Positions 9,197 to 18,200 of a DNA stretch of 53,254 bases are shown here, one piece after another. Position 1 is the stretch's first letter, and every line of letters begins with the position of its first letter. The stretch is taken from the NCBI GenBank assembly GCA_035567895.1, contig DATMPC010000114.1, forward strand, positions 1 to 53,254, in the 5' to 3' direction. Origin of the DNA: Terriglobales bacterium (GTDB taxonomy: Bacteria; Acidobacteriota; Terriglobia; Terriglobales; Acidobacteriaceae). Below the pieces are notes generated by a model, which did not search any database, was not told the origin of the DNA, and saw only the letters and a program-made list of their open reading frames with translations. Both the position numbers and the translations under genes were made by a program.

Positions 9197-9901
9197 TCAG
9201 GCAAGATCAAACAACAGTATCTCGCTTGACTGCTCATTCTCACCAGTTATCGTCAACGATGCTTCGTCGCTCACGGACGCAGCATCGCCGCCCTGAAGAG
9301 TCTTCCCATTCAGAGTCACAGCGCCCCGAATCACATGTACCCAGGCATATCGCTCTGTGCCGAGGTCATAGGAAACGGAATCGCCCTTTCCTAATTCGGA
9401 AACGAAGACCTTGGCGTCCTGATTGATCTTCGACGCGCCATTCCCGGCCTTTGGGCCGGCCAGCAGCTTGAGCTTTCCCTTCTTCTCCTCAGGATTGAAC
9501 GCGATCTGCTCGTAGCTGGAAGGAGTTCCGGTAGTCGCGGGCTCGATCCAAATCTGCAGGAAGTGCACAGGCTCGCTCTTTGACGCGTTGAACTCGCTGT
9601 GCATCACGCCTTTCCCAGCAGACATGCGCTGAATCTCATTGGGACCGAGCACCTCTTTATGTCCCATGCTGTCCTGGTGCGCCAAAGACCCCTCGAGCAC
9701 GTAGCTGAGAATCTCCATATCGCGATGCCCGTGAGTTCCGAATCCTTGTCCCGGAGCTACCCGGTCTTCATTGATTACGCGCAGGCTGCGAAATCCCATG
9801 TTCTTGAGATCGAAGTAATTTGCGAATGAAAACGTGTGATATGAGTTCAGCCAGCCATGATCGGCATGGCCGCGCTCCTCGCTTTTACGAATAGTGATCA
9901 T
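9197..9901 (-). CDS. Pirin-family bicupin (YhhW/YhaK-like)
   Basis: The 234-residue protein has the pirin N-terminal cupin with FGTHGHRDMEILSYVLEG and GVMHSEFN, giving the His-His-His-Glu metal site complete. Proteins of this type include quercetin dioxygenase YhhW; substrate here unknown. It is the last gene of a DoxX-MarR-pirin operon (gap 14 bases from the MarR gene), with GGGAGG just before the ATG. The context suggests defence against quinones or other electrophiles. Confidence 0.9.
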   Translation of the reverse strand: MITIRKSEERGHADHGWLNSYHTFSFANYFDLKNMGFRSLRVINEDRVAPGQGFGTHGHRDMEILSYVLEGSLAHQDSMGHKEVLGPNEIQRMSAGKGVMHSEFNASKSEPVHFLQIWIEPATTGTPSSYEQIAFNPEEKKGKLKLLAGPKAGNGASKINQDAKVFVSELGKGDSVSYDLGTERYAWVHVIRGAVTLNGKTLQGGDAASVSDEASLTITGENEQSSEILLFDLA

Positions 9902-9915
9902 GTTTCTAACCTCCC

Positions 9916-10395
9916 TTACAAACTTTCAACCAACTTCTTTTTTTCGCCCTTATCCCTTACCTCTTCCGCGCGCAGACCTAACTTCTTAATCAATAGATAG
10001 AGTTGCCGCCTCTCTTCTTCGTTCAAGGGTGTGGTTGCCGACTCAAGGTCCCTGAGGTGCTGCTTGAAACTCGTCTGGATTACGCGCCTGCCTTCTCCGG
10101 TTAGTTCAATCACTCGCGCACGTCTGTCAGCCGCGGTGAAGTTGCGTGTCACCAGAGCGTTTTTTTCCAGACGATCTATCGCGGCCGTCATGGATCCGCT
10201 CGCAAGCAGCACTCTGCTCTGAATTTCGGTAATCGTCATCGGACCTTTGTGGAGCAGGGCCTCGAGCACCATGAAGTCGGTGAAGCCAAGTCCGGTGCCA
10301 ACGATGCTCTGCTCAGCCAATGCCTTCATCGCGCGATGAGCTTTAGAGAGGACCAGCCAAAGCTTCGCCGCGTCGATCTCTGCGCTCTTGGTCAT
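9916..10395 (-). CDS. MarR-family transcriptional regulator
   Basis: The 159-residue winged-helix protein shows the MarR core: LHKGPMTITEIQSRVLLASGSMTAAIDRLEKNALVTR (helix-turn-helix) and TAADRRARVIELTGEGRRVI (wing). It is clearly paralogous to the MarR at 49290-49742 (shared LHKGP, VDRLEK/IDRLEK...ALV and DRR-R-ELT blocks). It is the middle gene of an operon with DoxX upstream (gap 9 bases) and pirin downstream, so it probably represses its own operon through the palindrome at 10952-10965. Ligand unknown; MhqR-like quinone sensing is a hypothesis. Confidence 0.9.
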   Translation of the reverse strand: MTKSAEIDAAKLWLVLSKAHRAMKALAEQSIVGTGLGFTDFMVLEALLHKGPMTITEIQSRVLLASGSMTAAIDRLEKNALVTRNFTAADRRARVIELTGEGRRVIQTSFKQHLRDLESATTPLNEEERRQLYLLIKKLGLRAEEVRDKGEKKKLVESL

Positions 10396-10404
10396 CGTGA
10401 TCCC

Positions 10405-10878
10405 TCAGGCGCGCTGGCGTGCCGCCACGCTCGAACCAGTCGCAGAGAGTGCGCGGTCAATCGAGAAGGCGCCGCCTCCCTTGATCATCAGGAAGATCGT
10501 GGCCGCCAGCGTCAGTAAGTGGTACTCAATGCCTTCTCCCTTTTGCGTACCTGCCCAATTCATAAAGAAGCCAAATTGAGCGTGAACCATTGCTATTGCG
10601 ACCAGCATGTTGACCGTGATCCCAAATGCGGCGATGCGGGTGAGGAAACCGAAGATCAGTCCCAGTCCACCGAAGAACTCGGCAGCGATGGCCAGAAAGG
10701 CAAGCACGGCTGGAATGTGCATGGCTCCGGTAAAGAAACCCATTGTCCCGGTAAAGCCATAGCCGCCAAACCACCCCAACATCTTCTGGGCTCCATGAGC
10801 GAAGAAGACGATGCCAACAACTAAACGAAGAACGGTGATTGCAGTACTGTTTTCGGTCGAAATCAATTTGCGAAGCAT
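10405..10878 (-). CDS. DoxX-family membrane protein
   Basis: The 157-residue protein has about four hydrophobic helices: AITVLRLVVGIVFFAHGAQKML, PAVLAFLAIAAEFFGGLGLIFG, ITVNMLVAIAMV and YHLLTLAATIFLMIKGG. The FFAHGAQKMLGWFGGYG stretch is the DoxX signature. It is the promoter-proximal gene of the MarR/pirin operon; AGGAGG lies before the ATG. DoxX proteins are often induced by quinones and oxidants, for example MhqP of the Bacillus MhqR regulon. Biochemical role is not established. Confidence 0.9.
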   Translation of the reverse strand: MLRKLISTENSTAITVLRLVVGIVFFAHGAQKMLGWFGGYGFTGTMGFFTGAMHIPAVLAFLAIAAEFFGGLGLIFGFLTRIAAFGITVNMLVAIAMVHAQFGFFMNWAGTQKGEGIEYHLLTLAATIFLMIKGGGAFSIDRALSATGSSVAARQRA

Positions 10879-10951
10879 GAACAGCCTCCTTATTTAAGGC
10901 GTCGAAATTGTCCTGATTCAGGGCAGCCGAATCAGAATAACCATCAGATGA

Positions 10952-10965
10952 TATATCTCGATATA
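10952..10965. promoter_or_regulatory. Candidate MarR operator of the doxX operon
   Basis: TATATC-TC-GATATA is a perfect 6-base inverted repeat with a two-base centre, 74 bases upstream of the doxX ATG. It resembles the palindrome at 49794-49803 (ATATCGATAT) beside the paralogous marR gene, and its ATCTCGAT core resembles half of the published MhqR box. Confidence 0.5.
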
Positions 10966-11173
10966 AAGATTCTTTTCATGGAGGTATATGAGAACAAAGA
11001 GTTCCGGGGACAGGGTTTGCAAAAGCCGAGGTGGCTAGCTATGCCGAAACAACGAGGATTCGACAAATTTTTCGCAACTGCTGGGCGCGACTTATCACCG
11101 AAAGAGAGTGCTTGGCTTCGCGACGGGAGGCCACGGCATAGAATGTAGGACGCGATTTGTGAAAGGAGTTTCA

Positions 11174-11794
11174 ATGCCCTCGAAACGGAACAATCATCGT
11201 CCGACTGCCAAGCTCAGCGCCCAACCCAGGTTGCATCAGAGTGCCAATGAACTTCAGGCCTACGGAACGGTGAATCATCTACTGCCGCTCGAACTGGAAG
11301 AGCCGGTCCGACTTGAAATGACGGCGCAGCTCAATCAAGTGCTCGCTGACACCATGACGCTTCGCGATTTGTATAAGAAATCCCATTGGCAAACTGCAGG
11401 ACCGACCTTCTACCAACTCCATCTTCTTTTCGATAAGCATTACGACGAGCAAGCAGAACTCGTGGACTCGATAGCGGAACGCATCCAGCTGCTCGGTGGC
11501 GTCAGCATTGCGATGGCCCACGATGTTGCGGAAACCACTCAGATCGATCGTCCTCCTCGCGGACGCGAAGTGGTGCCGGTGCAACTCTCCCGGCTGCTCG
11601 ATGCACACCAGGTGATTATTGGTGAAGTGCGCAAGCTGGCTCGCCGCGCATCCGAATTAGGAGACGACGGAACCAATGACCTTCTGATTAGCGAGGTCCT
11701 GCGCAGAAACGAACTGCAAGTCTGGTTTGTGAGTGAGCACCTGGTGAACGTGCCCCTTGTGCAGGTGAAGCAAGTCACGGCCGGCGCAGCCTGA
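11174..11794 (+). CDS. dps: DNA starvation/stationary-phase protection protein Dps
   Basis: The 206-residue ferritin-like protein contains the Dps ferroxidase signature: KSHWQTAGPTFYQLHLLFDKHYDEQAELVDSIAER reads through the conserved H, H, D and E ligands that form the inter-subunit iron site. It should form a 12-subunit shell that oxidises iron with peroxide and shields DNA. The start is ATG 11174 after AAAGGAG; upstream in-frame codons have no such site. The N-terminal tail (about 35 residues, Arg/Lys/Asn rich) may bind DNA. A weak sigma-54-like sequence lies at 11006-11020, but it contains a GGGACAGGG phrase that recurs in the nearby repeats, so I give it little weight. Confidence 0.92.
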   Translation: MPSKRNNHRPTAKLSAQPRLHQSANELQAYGTVNHLLPLELEEPVRLEMTAQLNQVLADTMTLRDLYKKSHWQTAGPTFYQLHLLFDKHYDEQAELVDSIAERIQLLGGVSIAMAHDVAETTQIDRPPRGREVVPVQLSRLLDAHQVIIGEVRKLARRASELGDDGTNDLLISEVLRRNELQVWFVSEHLVNVPLVQVKQVTAGAA

Positions 11795-11836
11795 ACCAGT
11801 CCTCTGCAGGAAGATTGTTCAAGAATGAGCATGTCG

Positions 11837-11861
11837 GTAGAGACGCATACCGCGTCTCTAC
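11837..11861. repeat. Perfect 10-bp hairpin after dps
   Basis: GTAGAGACGC (11837-11846) pairs perfectly with GCGTCTCTAC (11852-11861) around ATACC. It lies 43 bases after the dps stop. No U-tract follows, so it may be a dispersed hairpin repeat that also protects or ends the dps message. Confidence 0.55.
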
Positions 11862-11940
11862 TGAGCTGTACCTGACTCACGAGCAATCGGCTGAGACCGA
11901 TTGATAGACCTCCTCCGTTCCCGTGGCCTGCCTGAGGCCT

Positions 11941-12098
11941 CCACACTGTGTCATCCTGAGGCCTGGTGTTGGCAGAAGGACCTTGCGTTTGCTTTTGCCG
12001 TTGCTTTTGCCTTTTGCCCTAACCAACCTCAAACCCAACACGAACCCCAACCGCAAGGTCCTTCGGCGAAAATCACGCCTCAGGATGACACGGTGTGG
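11941..12098. repeat. Palindromic intergenic element, TGTCATCC family (copy 1)
   Basis: The 22-base ends (11941-11962 and 12077-12098) are inverted repeats with one mismatch and contain GTGTCATCCTGAGGC / GCCTCAGGATGACAC. Inside, AAGGACCTTGCG and CGCAAGGTCCTT form a second perfect inverted repeat. Size about 158 bp, no coding capacity. The outer sequence and organisation match the elements at 23026-23193 and 24941-25106, so this looks like a non-autonomous, MITE- or REP-like family. Confidence 0.65.
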
Positions 12099-12320
12099 AA
12101 GCAATACGCAGCATGACACAGTGAAAATCCCGGGAACAGACGGGAGGTAATCTCGATTTATCAAAACGGAACTTCCCGATATTGAATGATTTGCCGTCAA
12201 CATAGGGAACAGGGGACAGGTTACAGAGGACAGAGAAGACAGAGGACCAACAGCAGATCCTTTCCGCCGCGGCGGACTCAGGATGTGAAGTGAACAGCCA
12301 ACGGAGAACCAGGGGACAGG

Positions 12321-12354
12321 GTCAGAACCGTTCGCGGTAGCGGATGGGTGAAGT
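12321..12354 (+). repeat. 34-bp direct repeat, copy 1
   Basis: Identical over 34 bases to 12567-12600 (it starts GTCAGAACCG and ends GGGTGAAGT). A diverged copy lies at 13701-13730 and an inverted related copy in the element at 43246-43376. Confidence 0.75.
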
Positions 12355-12566
12355 GAACAGCCAAGCAACGGCAACAGCTAGAGCGAACACCCGTTCGACT
12401 GCGCTTAGGGCAGGCTCCGGTCACCCATTCGGCCTTGCTCAGCGCAGGCTACGGAAACGGCGAAGGTCACGAAATCAGAATGGGTGAAGTAAATCGCGGC
12501 CAGTCACCAGCCAACGAGCAACAGCAGATCCTTCGCTCCGCTCAGGACGTGATCGGGTGAAGTGAA

Positions 12567-12600
12567 GTCAGAACCGTTCGCGGTAGCGGATGGGTGAAGT
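12567..12600 (+). repeat. 34-bp direct repeat, copy 2
   Basis: Second identical copy of the repeat at 12321-12354, 246 bases downstream. Flanks are also repeat-derived (CGGGTGAAGTGAA just before it). Confidence 0.75.
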
Positions 12601-12958
12601 TAACGACGGATCGGCGAACAGAATCGGGTGATCGGGCCATCGGGTGAAGTGAACGGCCAGACGACAAACAGCGTTTCAGGTTTCGAGTTTCGAGAAGGAA
12701 CAGCAATCGTCGATTGGCTAAACCAACTGCAACGGCAAAGCAACAACGACCTGTCCCCATCCCCTGAATTTAATTTCCACAGCGAGCGACGGTAAGAACC
12801 TTGACTTCGTCCAGCGAGTCGGGGTACCACGGAAGAGGAGATCGACAATCGCTTCGCAGCTCGTCGTCCGGAGCTTCGCAGCTTTGCTCCGCTTACAAGA
12901 AAGGGAGGCGCAGAACGATGACGGTCTTATGCTTCACGAGTCTTGGCATTCACTGCAA

Positions 12959-13073
12959 TTTCACTGTTAATTCACTGCCCCTCTCCGGTACCCCCAGTGT
13001 TTATGCGGGTTTCGCGCGAAAATTCGTTTTCACTGTTAAATTTGCTGATATTTTCGCTGTTAATTCACTGTTC
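12959..13073 (+). repeat. TTCACTGTTAA direct-repeat cluster
   Basis: TTCACTGTTAA occurs at 12960-12970 and 13029-13039, with the variant TTCGCTGTTAA at 13053-13063. Two of the copies continue identically as TTCACTG (to 12977 and 13070). Function unknown; noncoding. Confidence 0.5.
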
Positions 13074-13424
13074 AGCGCCTGATCAGCGAATTAGCAGTGA
13101 ATCGGAATCGCCGTCCATCCTGAGAATTTCACCTTAGTACGAAAGATTCGATTCCTTAATCGGGAACCTTAATGCACTTGGCCCCGAATGCCTTAGTCCT
13201 TTCAGAAACAAGCAATTAGCAATTAGGGATTAGCCAGGGCAACACCGGTTGCGTGGACGCCGGGGCTCCCAGTGCCTCAGTGCACCGAACTTTGGCAGCA
13301 ACACGCTGGCATAAGTTGGCGTCCTACGTGAGATGGCCGGGAGGCATTCGGGGACGTTGGCTCTCTTGTTTGCCTCGTTCACCTCGAAAATCAGCAAGCA
13401 ACGATCTTCCCCGGGAGGCAGGCA

Positions 13425-13694
13425 ATGTCGGTTCCCCCATTGATCGATGCCAGGAAAGCCGCTTGCGAACTCGCCGAGCTGAGGGTTCTTGCGGCGCACC
13501 TAAAACGGAAATTGTTCGACCAGTGCTGTCAGTTGCAGCGCGATCCGGAGTCGGTTGACCTTGAGTTCCTCGCCAGTCTCTCTGGCCGTGTGAGAGCCGC
13601 CGAACAACGAAAGCAGTTCCTGGAACGGGTGCTGGAGAGCACTCTTGCGGCTGTAGCCGGCCAGAACCAGCAGAGAGATCGGGTGATCGGGTGA
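13425..13694 (+). CDS. Hypothetical small helical protein
   Basis: The 89-residue frame starts at ATG 13425 with AGGCAGG upstream. The product is Leu/Arg/Glu/Gln rich and looks amphipathic (AACELAELRVLAAHLKRKLF, RVRAAEQRKQFLERVLESTL), which could form a coiled coil. Third-codon-position usage resembles a gene. Its last codons lie in a GATCGGGTGATCGGGTGAA repeat, so the original C-terminus may have been replaced. I do not recognise a family. Confidence 0.4.
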   Translation: MSVPPLIDARKAACELAELRVLAAHLKRKLFDQCCQLQRDPESVDLEFLASLSGRVRAAEQRKQFLERVLESTLAAVAGQNQQRDRVIG

Positions 13695-13963
13695 AGTGAG
13701 GTCAGAACCCCCTGCCGTAGCGGGGGTGCGGTTTGCTCGCAGCTTGAGTTTGGCTTTGCTCGGGAGCGGCTGTGGGGAGACAGGGGAGGATTGCGAGATC
13801 CAGTTGTGAATTCCCGTCGCGGCTGGACTCTTCATCTTTGCGCTGACTCTATCGGCCGTCTTTGTTCCACAGCTACGCCGTCGCACCTGCTTCAGTCGCT
13901 GATTTATGTCGCTGTTGTTGTACTCACACGGCGACACAGTGCATGGGGTTTTGGCGCGGGATT

Positions 13964-14332
13964 ATGCTCGCTACGTTCTGGAACTTCCTCAATTTGTTCG
14001 TTACTCATCTAATCCAGGCCCGGGCGGGAGAGTTTTGGATTCTCACGCACACTGGCCATGTGCGCCGGCCTGACACGCTGATGGTGTTCGTCGGTGGCGT
14101 CGCCCACATACTGCTCATCATTGCCTACATGGCCCGGTTCCTCCGGATGCGTCCCCGTGCGAAGCATTGGGGACAATTCTTTGCAGGCGGCTTGCCGGCG
14201 TTAGCGTATCTTGGCCTGATTGTCGTCGCTACGCTCCGCACTAGACGCCGCCATCGATATGAGCTCGCCTTCACAGAAGAGCGACGACGGCGCTCCCGTC
14301 AAGCTAAACGTAATTGCGATAGCGAGGCGTGA
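13964..14332 (+). CDS. Hypothetical membrane protein
   Basis: The 122-residue frame from ATG 13964 (MLATFWNFLNLFVTH) contains two or three hydrophobic segments (LMVFVGGVAHILLIIAYMARFL and FAGGLPALAYLGLIVVATL) followed by a very basic tail (RTRRRHRYE...RRRRSRQAKR), giving positive-inside topology with a cytoplasmic C-terminus. The start is uncertain; ATG 13943 is an alternative. The 3' end overlaps the convergent gene 14299-14934 by 34 bases. No family recognised. Confidence 0.45.
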   Translation: MLATFWNFLNLFVTHLIQARAGEFWILTHTGHVRRPDTLMVFVGGVAHILLIIAYMARFLRMRPRAKHWGQFFAGGLPALAYLGLIVVATLRTRRRHRYELAFTEERRRRSRQAKRNCDSEA

Positions 14333-14934
14333 GCTTTTCCGCCGCTGATGTCGGGAGTGATGATTAGCTCGAGCGTGCTCACTCCAGAGAGCCGGACGGA
14401 ACAGTTCTCAGCCTCATGCACGGTGGTTGGAGGGCTAAAATTCCACTGCTGGCGAACGATCTCATGCGGCTGTCCCGTATTGGGCATCCATCGCAGCACG
14501 AACTCCTGTGTGCGCGCTGCCTCGTGCTCGTCGAATGCCAACTCAATGCGCTCAATATTCCGGGGCTGATCGAAGATTAGCCTTACGGTTTGCGTGCCTG
14601 CTTCCGACGCGCGCCATCCTCGTTTATCCTCTCTCACCAGGGCTCCTTCGATTGGATGCTGCGGATCCTCGGAAGTCACTTCGACGGAGGCTGCTGTGTC
14701 CAAGTCCAACCATTGGACTTCGGGGACTGGCGCGACCTGCCGGATCGGACTGATCAAGCGCTTGCGTAACGATTTTTCCTTTTGCTGCGCGGGCCGGTGC
14801 GGATATGGAACATGTACCTGCTCTTCGCGCTCATCCGAGCGTGGCCTGACTTCTCCTGTGCCTCCGCATTGCTGGCACGTTCTACCGTTTCCGTCTGTCC
14901 GCCGGCCCTTGCAGACTGGGCATTTCTGATTCAT
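14299..14934 (-). CDS. Zinc-finger plus discoidin-like domain protein
   Basis: The N-terminus has two CXXC motifs, CPVCKGR and CQQCGGTGEV, like one repeat of the DnaJ cysteine-rich domain, probably binding one zinc. A charged linker follows, then from about residue 70 a beta-rich domain (TAASVEVTSEDPQHPIEGAL...TVRLIFDQPRNIERIELAFDEHEAARTQEFVLRW...LELIITPDISGG) that looks like an F5/8-type (discoidin) jelly roll. No signal peptide is evident, so it is probably cytoplasmic. I start at ATG 14934, with GAAGG 7 bases upstream, rather than ATG 14940. Function unknown. Confidence 0.65.
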   Translation of the reverse strand: MNQKCPVCKGRRTDGNGRTCQQCGGTGEVRPRSDEREEQVHVPYPHRPAQQKEKSLRKRLISPIRQVAPVPEVQWLDLDTAASVEVTSEDPQHPIEGALVREDKRGWRASEAGTQTVRLIFDQPRNIERIELAFDEHEAARTQEFVLRWMPNTGQPHEIVRQQWNFSPPTTVHEAENCSVRLSGVSTLELIITPDISGGKAHASLSQLRLA

Positions 14935-15048
14935 GGGCATCCTTCGATCATACCCCTGAGCGGAGCAGCCGGTGTTTTGGCCGCAAGTTATTGATGCGAT
15001 TACGCGAATGAATTCCTTGGGTCCATCGAACTATAGCGTCAAAGTTTC

Positions 15049-15058
15049 GACACGTGTC
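15049..15058. promoter_or_regulatory. GACACGTGTC palindrome
   Basis: A perfect 10-base palindrome in the 320-base divergent region between the zinc-finger gene and the RND operon. It could be a regulator site; no cognate regulator is adjacent. Confidence 0.25.
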
Positions 15059-15153
15059 ACTGCGAAGTGATGGCTTACTGTCGTAGTCAGTCCTGCTGTC
15101 TAAAATACCGCCACTATTCAATTACTTTACCCGCCCTGTTTCAAACACAAGCT

Positions 15154-15168
15154 TGGCAACTCAAGTGC
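15154..15168 (+). promoter_or_regulatory. Candidate sigma-54 promoter of the RND operon
   Basis: TGGCAACTCAAGTGC, followed by TTT, keeps the invariant GG-N10-GC geometry of -24/-12 promoters (consensus TGGCAC-N5-TTGC). It ends 86 bases before the permease ATG. Confidence 0.45.
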
Positions 15169-15254
15169 TTTCCTAAAGAACGAAGCGTTTCGCCCAACTC
15201 CTTCGCACCGGGCGACCCTGGATATCGATTCAACTTGAAGGTTACGAGGTAATT

Positions 15255-18200
15255 ATGTGGATTGTTAGGCTCGCGCTTAGGCGGCCCTACACGTTCGTAG
15301 TGCTGGCGATTCTGATCTTAATCATGGGAACGCTCGCTGCACTCCGCACTCCCACGGACATTTTTCCGAATATCAACATTCCCGTTGTGAGCATTATCTG
15401 GAACTACACGGGTCTGGCACCGACGGACATGGCGAATCGGATTATCAGCCTTCAGGAGCGCAACTTAACCACGACGGTCAATGACATCGAGCATCTGGAA
15501 TCGCAGTCCCTGAACGGCGTTGCCGTGATCAAAGTGTTCTTCCATCCCGGCGCGAATATCAGCACGGCGATTGCGCAGATTGCCGGCCAATCGCAGACTC
15601 AGCTCAAGCAGTTGCCGCTGGGGACGACACCGCCGCTGATTATTACTTACAGCGCATCCAGCGTTCCGATTCTGCAGCTTGCGCTCTCCAGCCCATCGCT
15701 TTCCGAGCAACAGTTGAATGATTACGGATTGAATTTCATCCGGCCTCAGCTCACGTCGGTGCCGGGAACTGCTATCCCTTACCCGTACGGCGGCAAGCAG
15801 CGACAGGTTCAAGTGGACTTAAACACCACTGCACTTCAGGCAAATGGACTGTCTCCGTTGGATGTAGTGAATGCAATCAGCGCACAAAATCTCATTCTGC
15901 CTACAGGAACTGCGAAGATCGGCGCGTTTGAATACAACGTCGACATGAACGGAAGCCCCACGACGATCCAGGGGCTGAACGATCTCCCCATCAAGATCGT
16001 TGGGACCAGGACGATTTACATCCATGATGTCGCGTTCGTTCGAGATGGCTTCCCGCCGCAAACCAATATCGTGCGGGTGGACGGCCGGCGCTCGACGCTC
16101 ATGACGATCCAAAAGATCGGCAATGCTTCAACTCTGAACATTATCGCCGGTATCAAGCAGCTCTTGCCCAGCGTGAAGAACACGCTCCCACGGGATCTGC
16201 AGATTCGCATGTTGGGAGATCAATCTGTCTTTGTACGCGGAGCCATCACCGGCGTGGTGCGTGAGGCGCTCATCGCTGCCTGTCTTACGGCGGCCATGAT
16301 TCTGCTGTTTCTTGGAAGCTGGCGCAGTACTGTCATCATCGCGATTTCGATTCCTCTTTCAATTCTGTCTTCGATCGCTGCGCTTAGCGCACTGGGCGAG
16401 ACCATTAATCTCATGACGCTTGGCGGGTTGGCGCTCGCCGTTGGAATCCTAGTGGACGATGCAACCGTAACCATTGAAAACATCCATCGCTACCTCAGCG
16501 AAGGCAAGGAATTGGAAGAAGCCATTCTCGATGGCGCGCAGCAGATCGCGATACCCGCGTTGGTTTCGACGCTCAGCATTTGCATCGTGTTTGTGCCGAT
16601 GTTCCTGCTAACTGGTGTCGCGCGTTATCTGTTTGTGCCGTTGGCAGAGGCTGTGGTATTTGCCATGTTGGCTTCCTATCTGCTTTCGCGGACGCTCGTG
16701 CCTACTCTGGCCAAGTACTTCCTCAAGGCACACGAGGAGGGAAGTGGACATGAACCCAGCAGGAACCCATTCGTGCGGTTTCAAGCCTGGTTCGAGCGTG
16801 GGTTCGAGCGTATCCGCAGCGCCTATCGTGGGCTGCTCGAGACATTCATCAATCATCGTCGCATTTTTGTGGGTGGCTTTCTGTTGGCCTGTTTTCTCTC
16901 TTTCGCTCTACTGCCGTGGCTGGGACAAGACTTCTTCCCCGCAGTGGACAGTGGCCAGTTCACATTGCACCTGCGTGCCCCGACCGGAACGCGGATTGAA
17001 GAAACTGCTGCCTTGTGCGATCACGTGGAAAACGAGATCCGCAAGCAGATACCGGCCGAGGAATTTGCCGGAGTCATCGACAACATCGGTCTGCCTTATA
17101 GCGGAATCAATCTTTCTTACAGTAATTCGGCTCCGGTGGGGACGCAGGACGCTGACATCATCGTCGCTCTTGCTCCAAAGCATCACCCAACCGCGAAATA
17201 TGTGCATGACCTGAGGCTCACGTTGGCGCGGGATTTTCCCGGTGTCACGTTCTACTTCCTGCCATCGGATATGGTCACGCAGATTCTGAACTTTGGATTA
17301 CCCGCGCCAATCGACATTCAAGTCGTGGGCAACGATCTGGAAGCCAATCGGCAATTTGCCGATACACTGTTGGCACGCGTTAAGGAAGTTTCAGGAACCT
17401 CCGATCTGCGCATTCAGCAGACCTTCAATCAGCCGAAGCTGCATATCGATGTGGATCGCACGAAGGCGGCCGACATCGGATATACCCAGCGAGACGTTGC
17501 GACCAACCTGTTGGTGACCCTCAGCGGTAGTTCTCAAACCTCGCCTACCTTCTGGCTGAACCCGAAGAATGGCGTGAGCTACTCGATCGCAACGCAGACG
17601 CCGCAGTATCGCGTTCAGTCGTTCCAGGATCTGAACAACATTCCCGTAACGGGCACAGGCACTGCGCCGCCTTCAATTCTTGCCAGCCTCGCTTCCGTGA
17701 CCCGCGTTTCAGACATGAGCGTGGTTTCGCACTACAACGTGGCTCCGGTGATTGATATCTTCGGTTCCGTTCAGGGCCGCGATCTGGGCGGAGTATCGAA
17801 AGACATCTTCTCCATCATCAACGCCAGCCAGAAGGAACTTCCACGTGGATCGAAAATTATCGTTCGCGGCCAGATTCAGACCATGCGCTCGTCCTTTTTG
17901 GGCCTGCTGACTGGACTGGTATTCGCCATCGCGCTGGTGTACCTGCTGATCGTGGTGAATTTTCAATCATGGCTGGATCCCTTCATCATTCTGATGGCCT
18001 TGCCCGCGGCACTGGCGGGAATTGTCTGGTTCCTGTTCATGACGGGAACCACCATCAGCGTTCCCGCTCTGACCGGCTCCATCATGTGCGTCGGTGTCGC
18101 AACGGCCAACAGCATCCTGGTAGTCAGCTTTGCGAAAGAACAACTGAGTGAAGGACGCAGCCCCGCTGAAGCAGCCCTGCAAGCCGGATACATGCGATTT

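Larger units (their letters stand above)
12099..13424. repeat. Repeat-rich gene-free region
   Basis: About 1.3 kb without a convincing gene. It is a mosaic of short repeats. The phrase GTGAAGT, mostly preceded by GGGT, occurs at 12286, 12484, 12556, 12594 and 12644 and within 12321-12354, and again at 13691. A 34-base sequence is repeated identically (12321-12354 and 12567-12600). Fragments AACAGCAGATCC of the TGTCATCC family occur near 12250 and 12520. TTCACTGTTAA-type direct repeats lie at 12959-13073. Small open frames here all read through the repeats and I regard them as spurious. Confidence 0.6.

Noticed and set aside
11006-11020. Sigma-54-like sequence upstream of dps
   Set aside because: GGGGACAGGG in it also occurs in nearby repeats, and it lies 154 bases before the gene; too weak to list as a promoter.
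10948-11148. 66-codon frame upstream of dps
   Set aside because: No ribosome binding site and no coding-like pattern; probably leader DNA.
12321-13073. Possible CRISPR array
   Set aside because: Repeats are few and unevenly spaced, there is no constant spacer length, and no cas genes are present.
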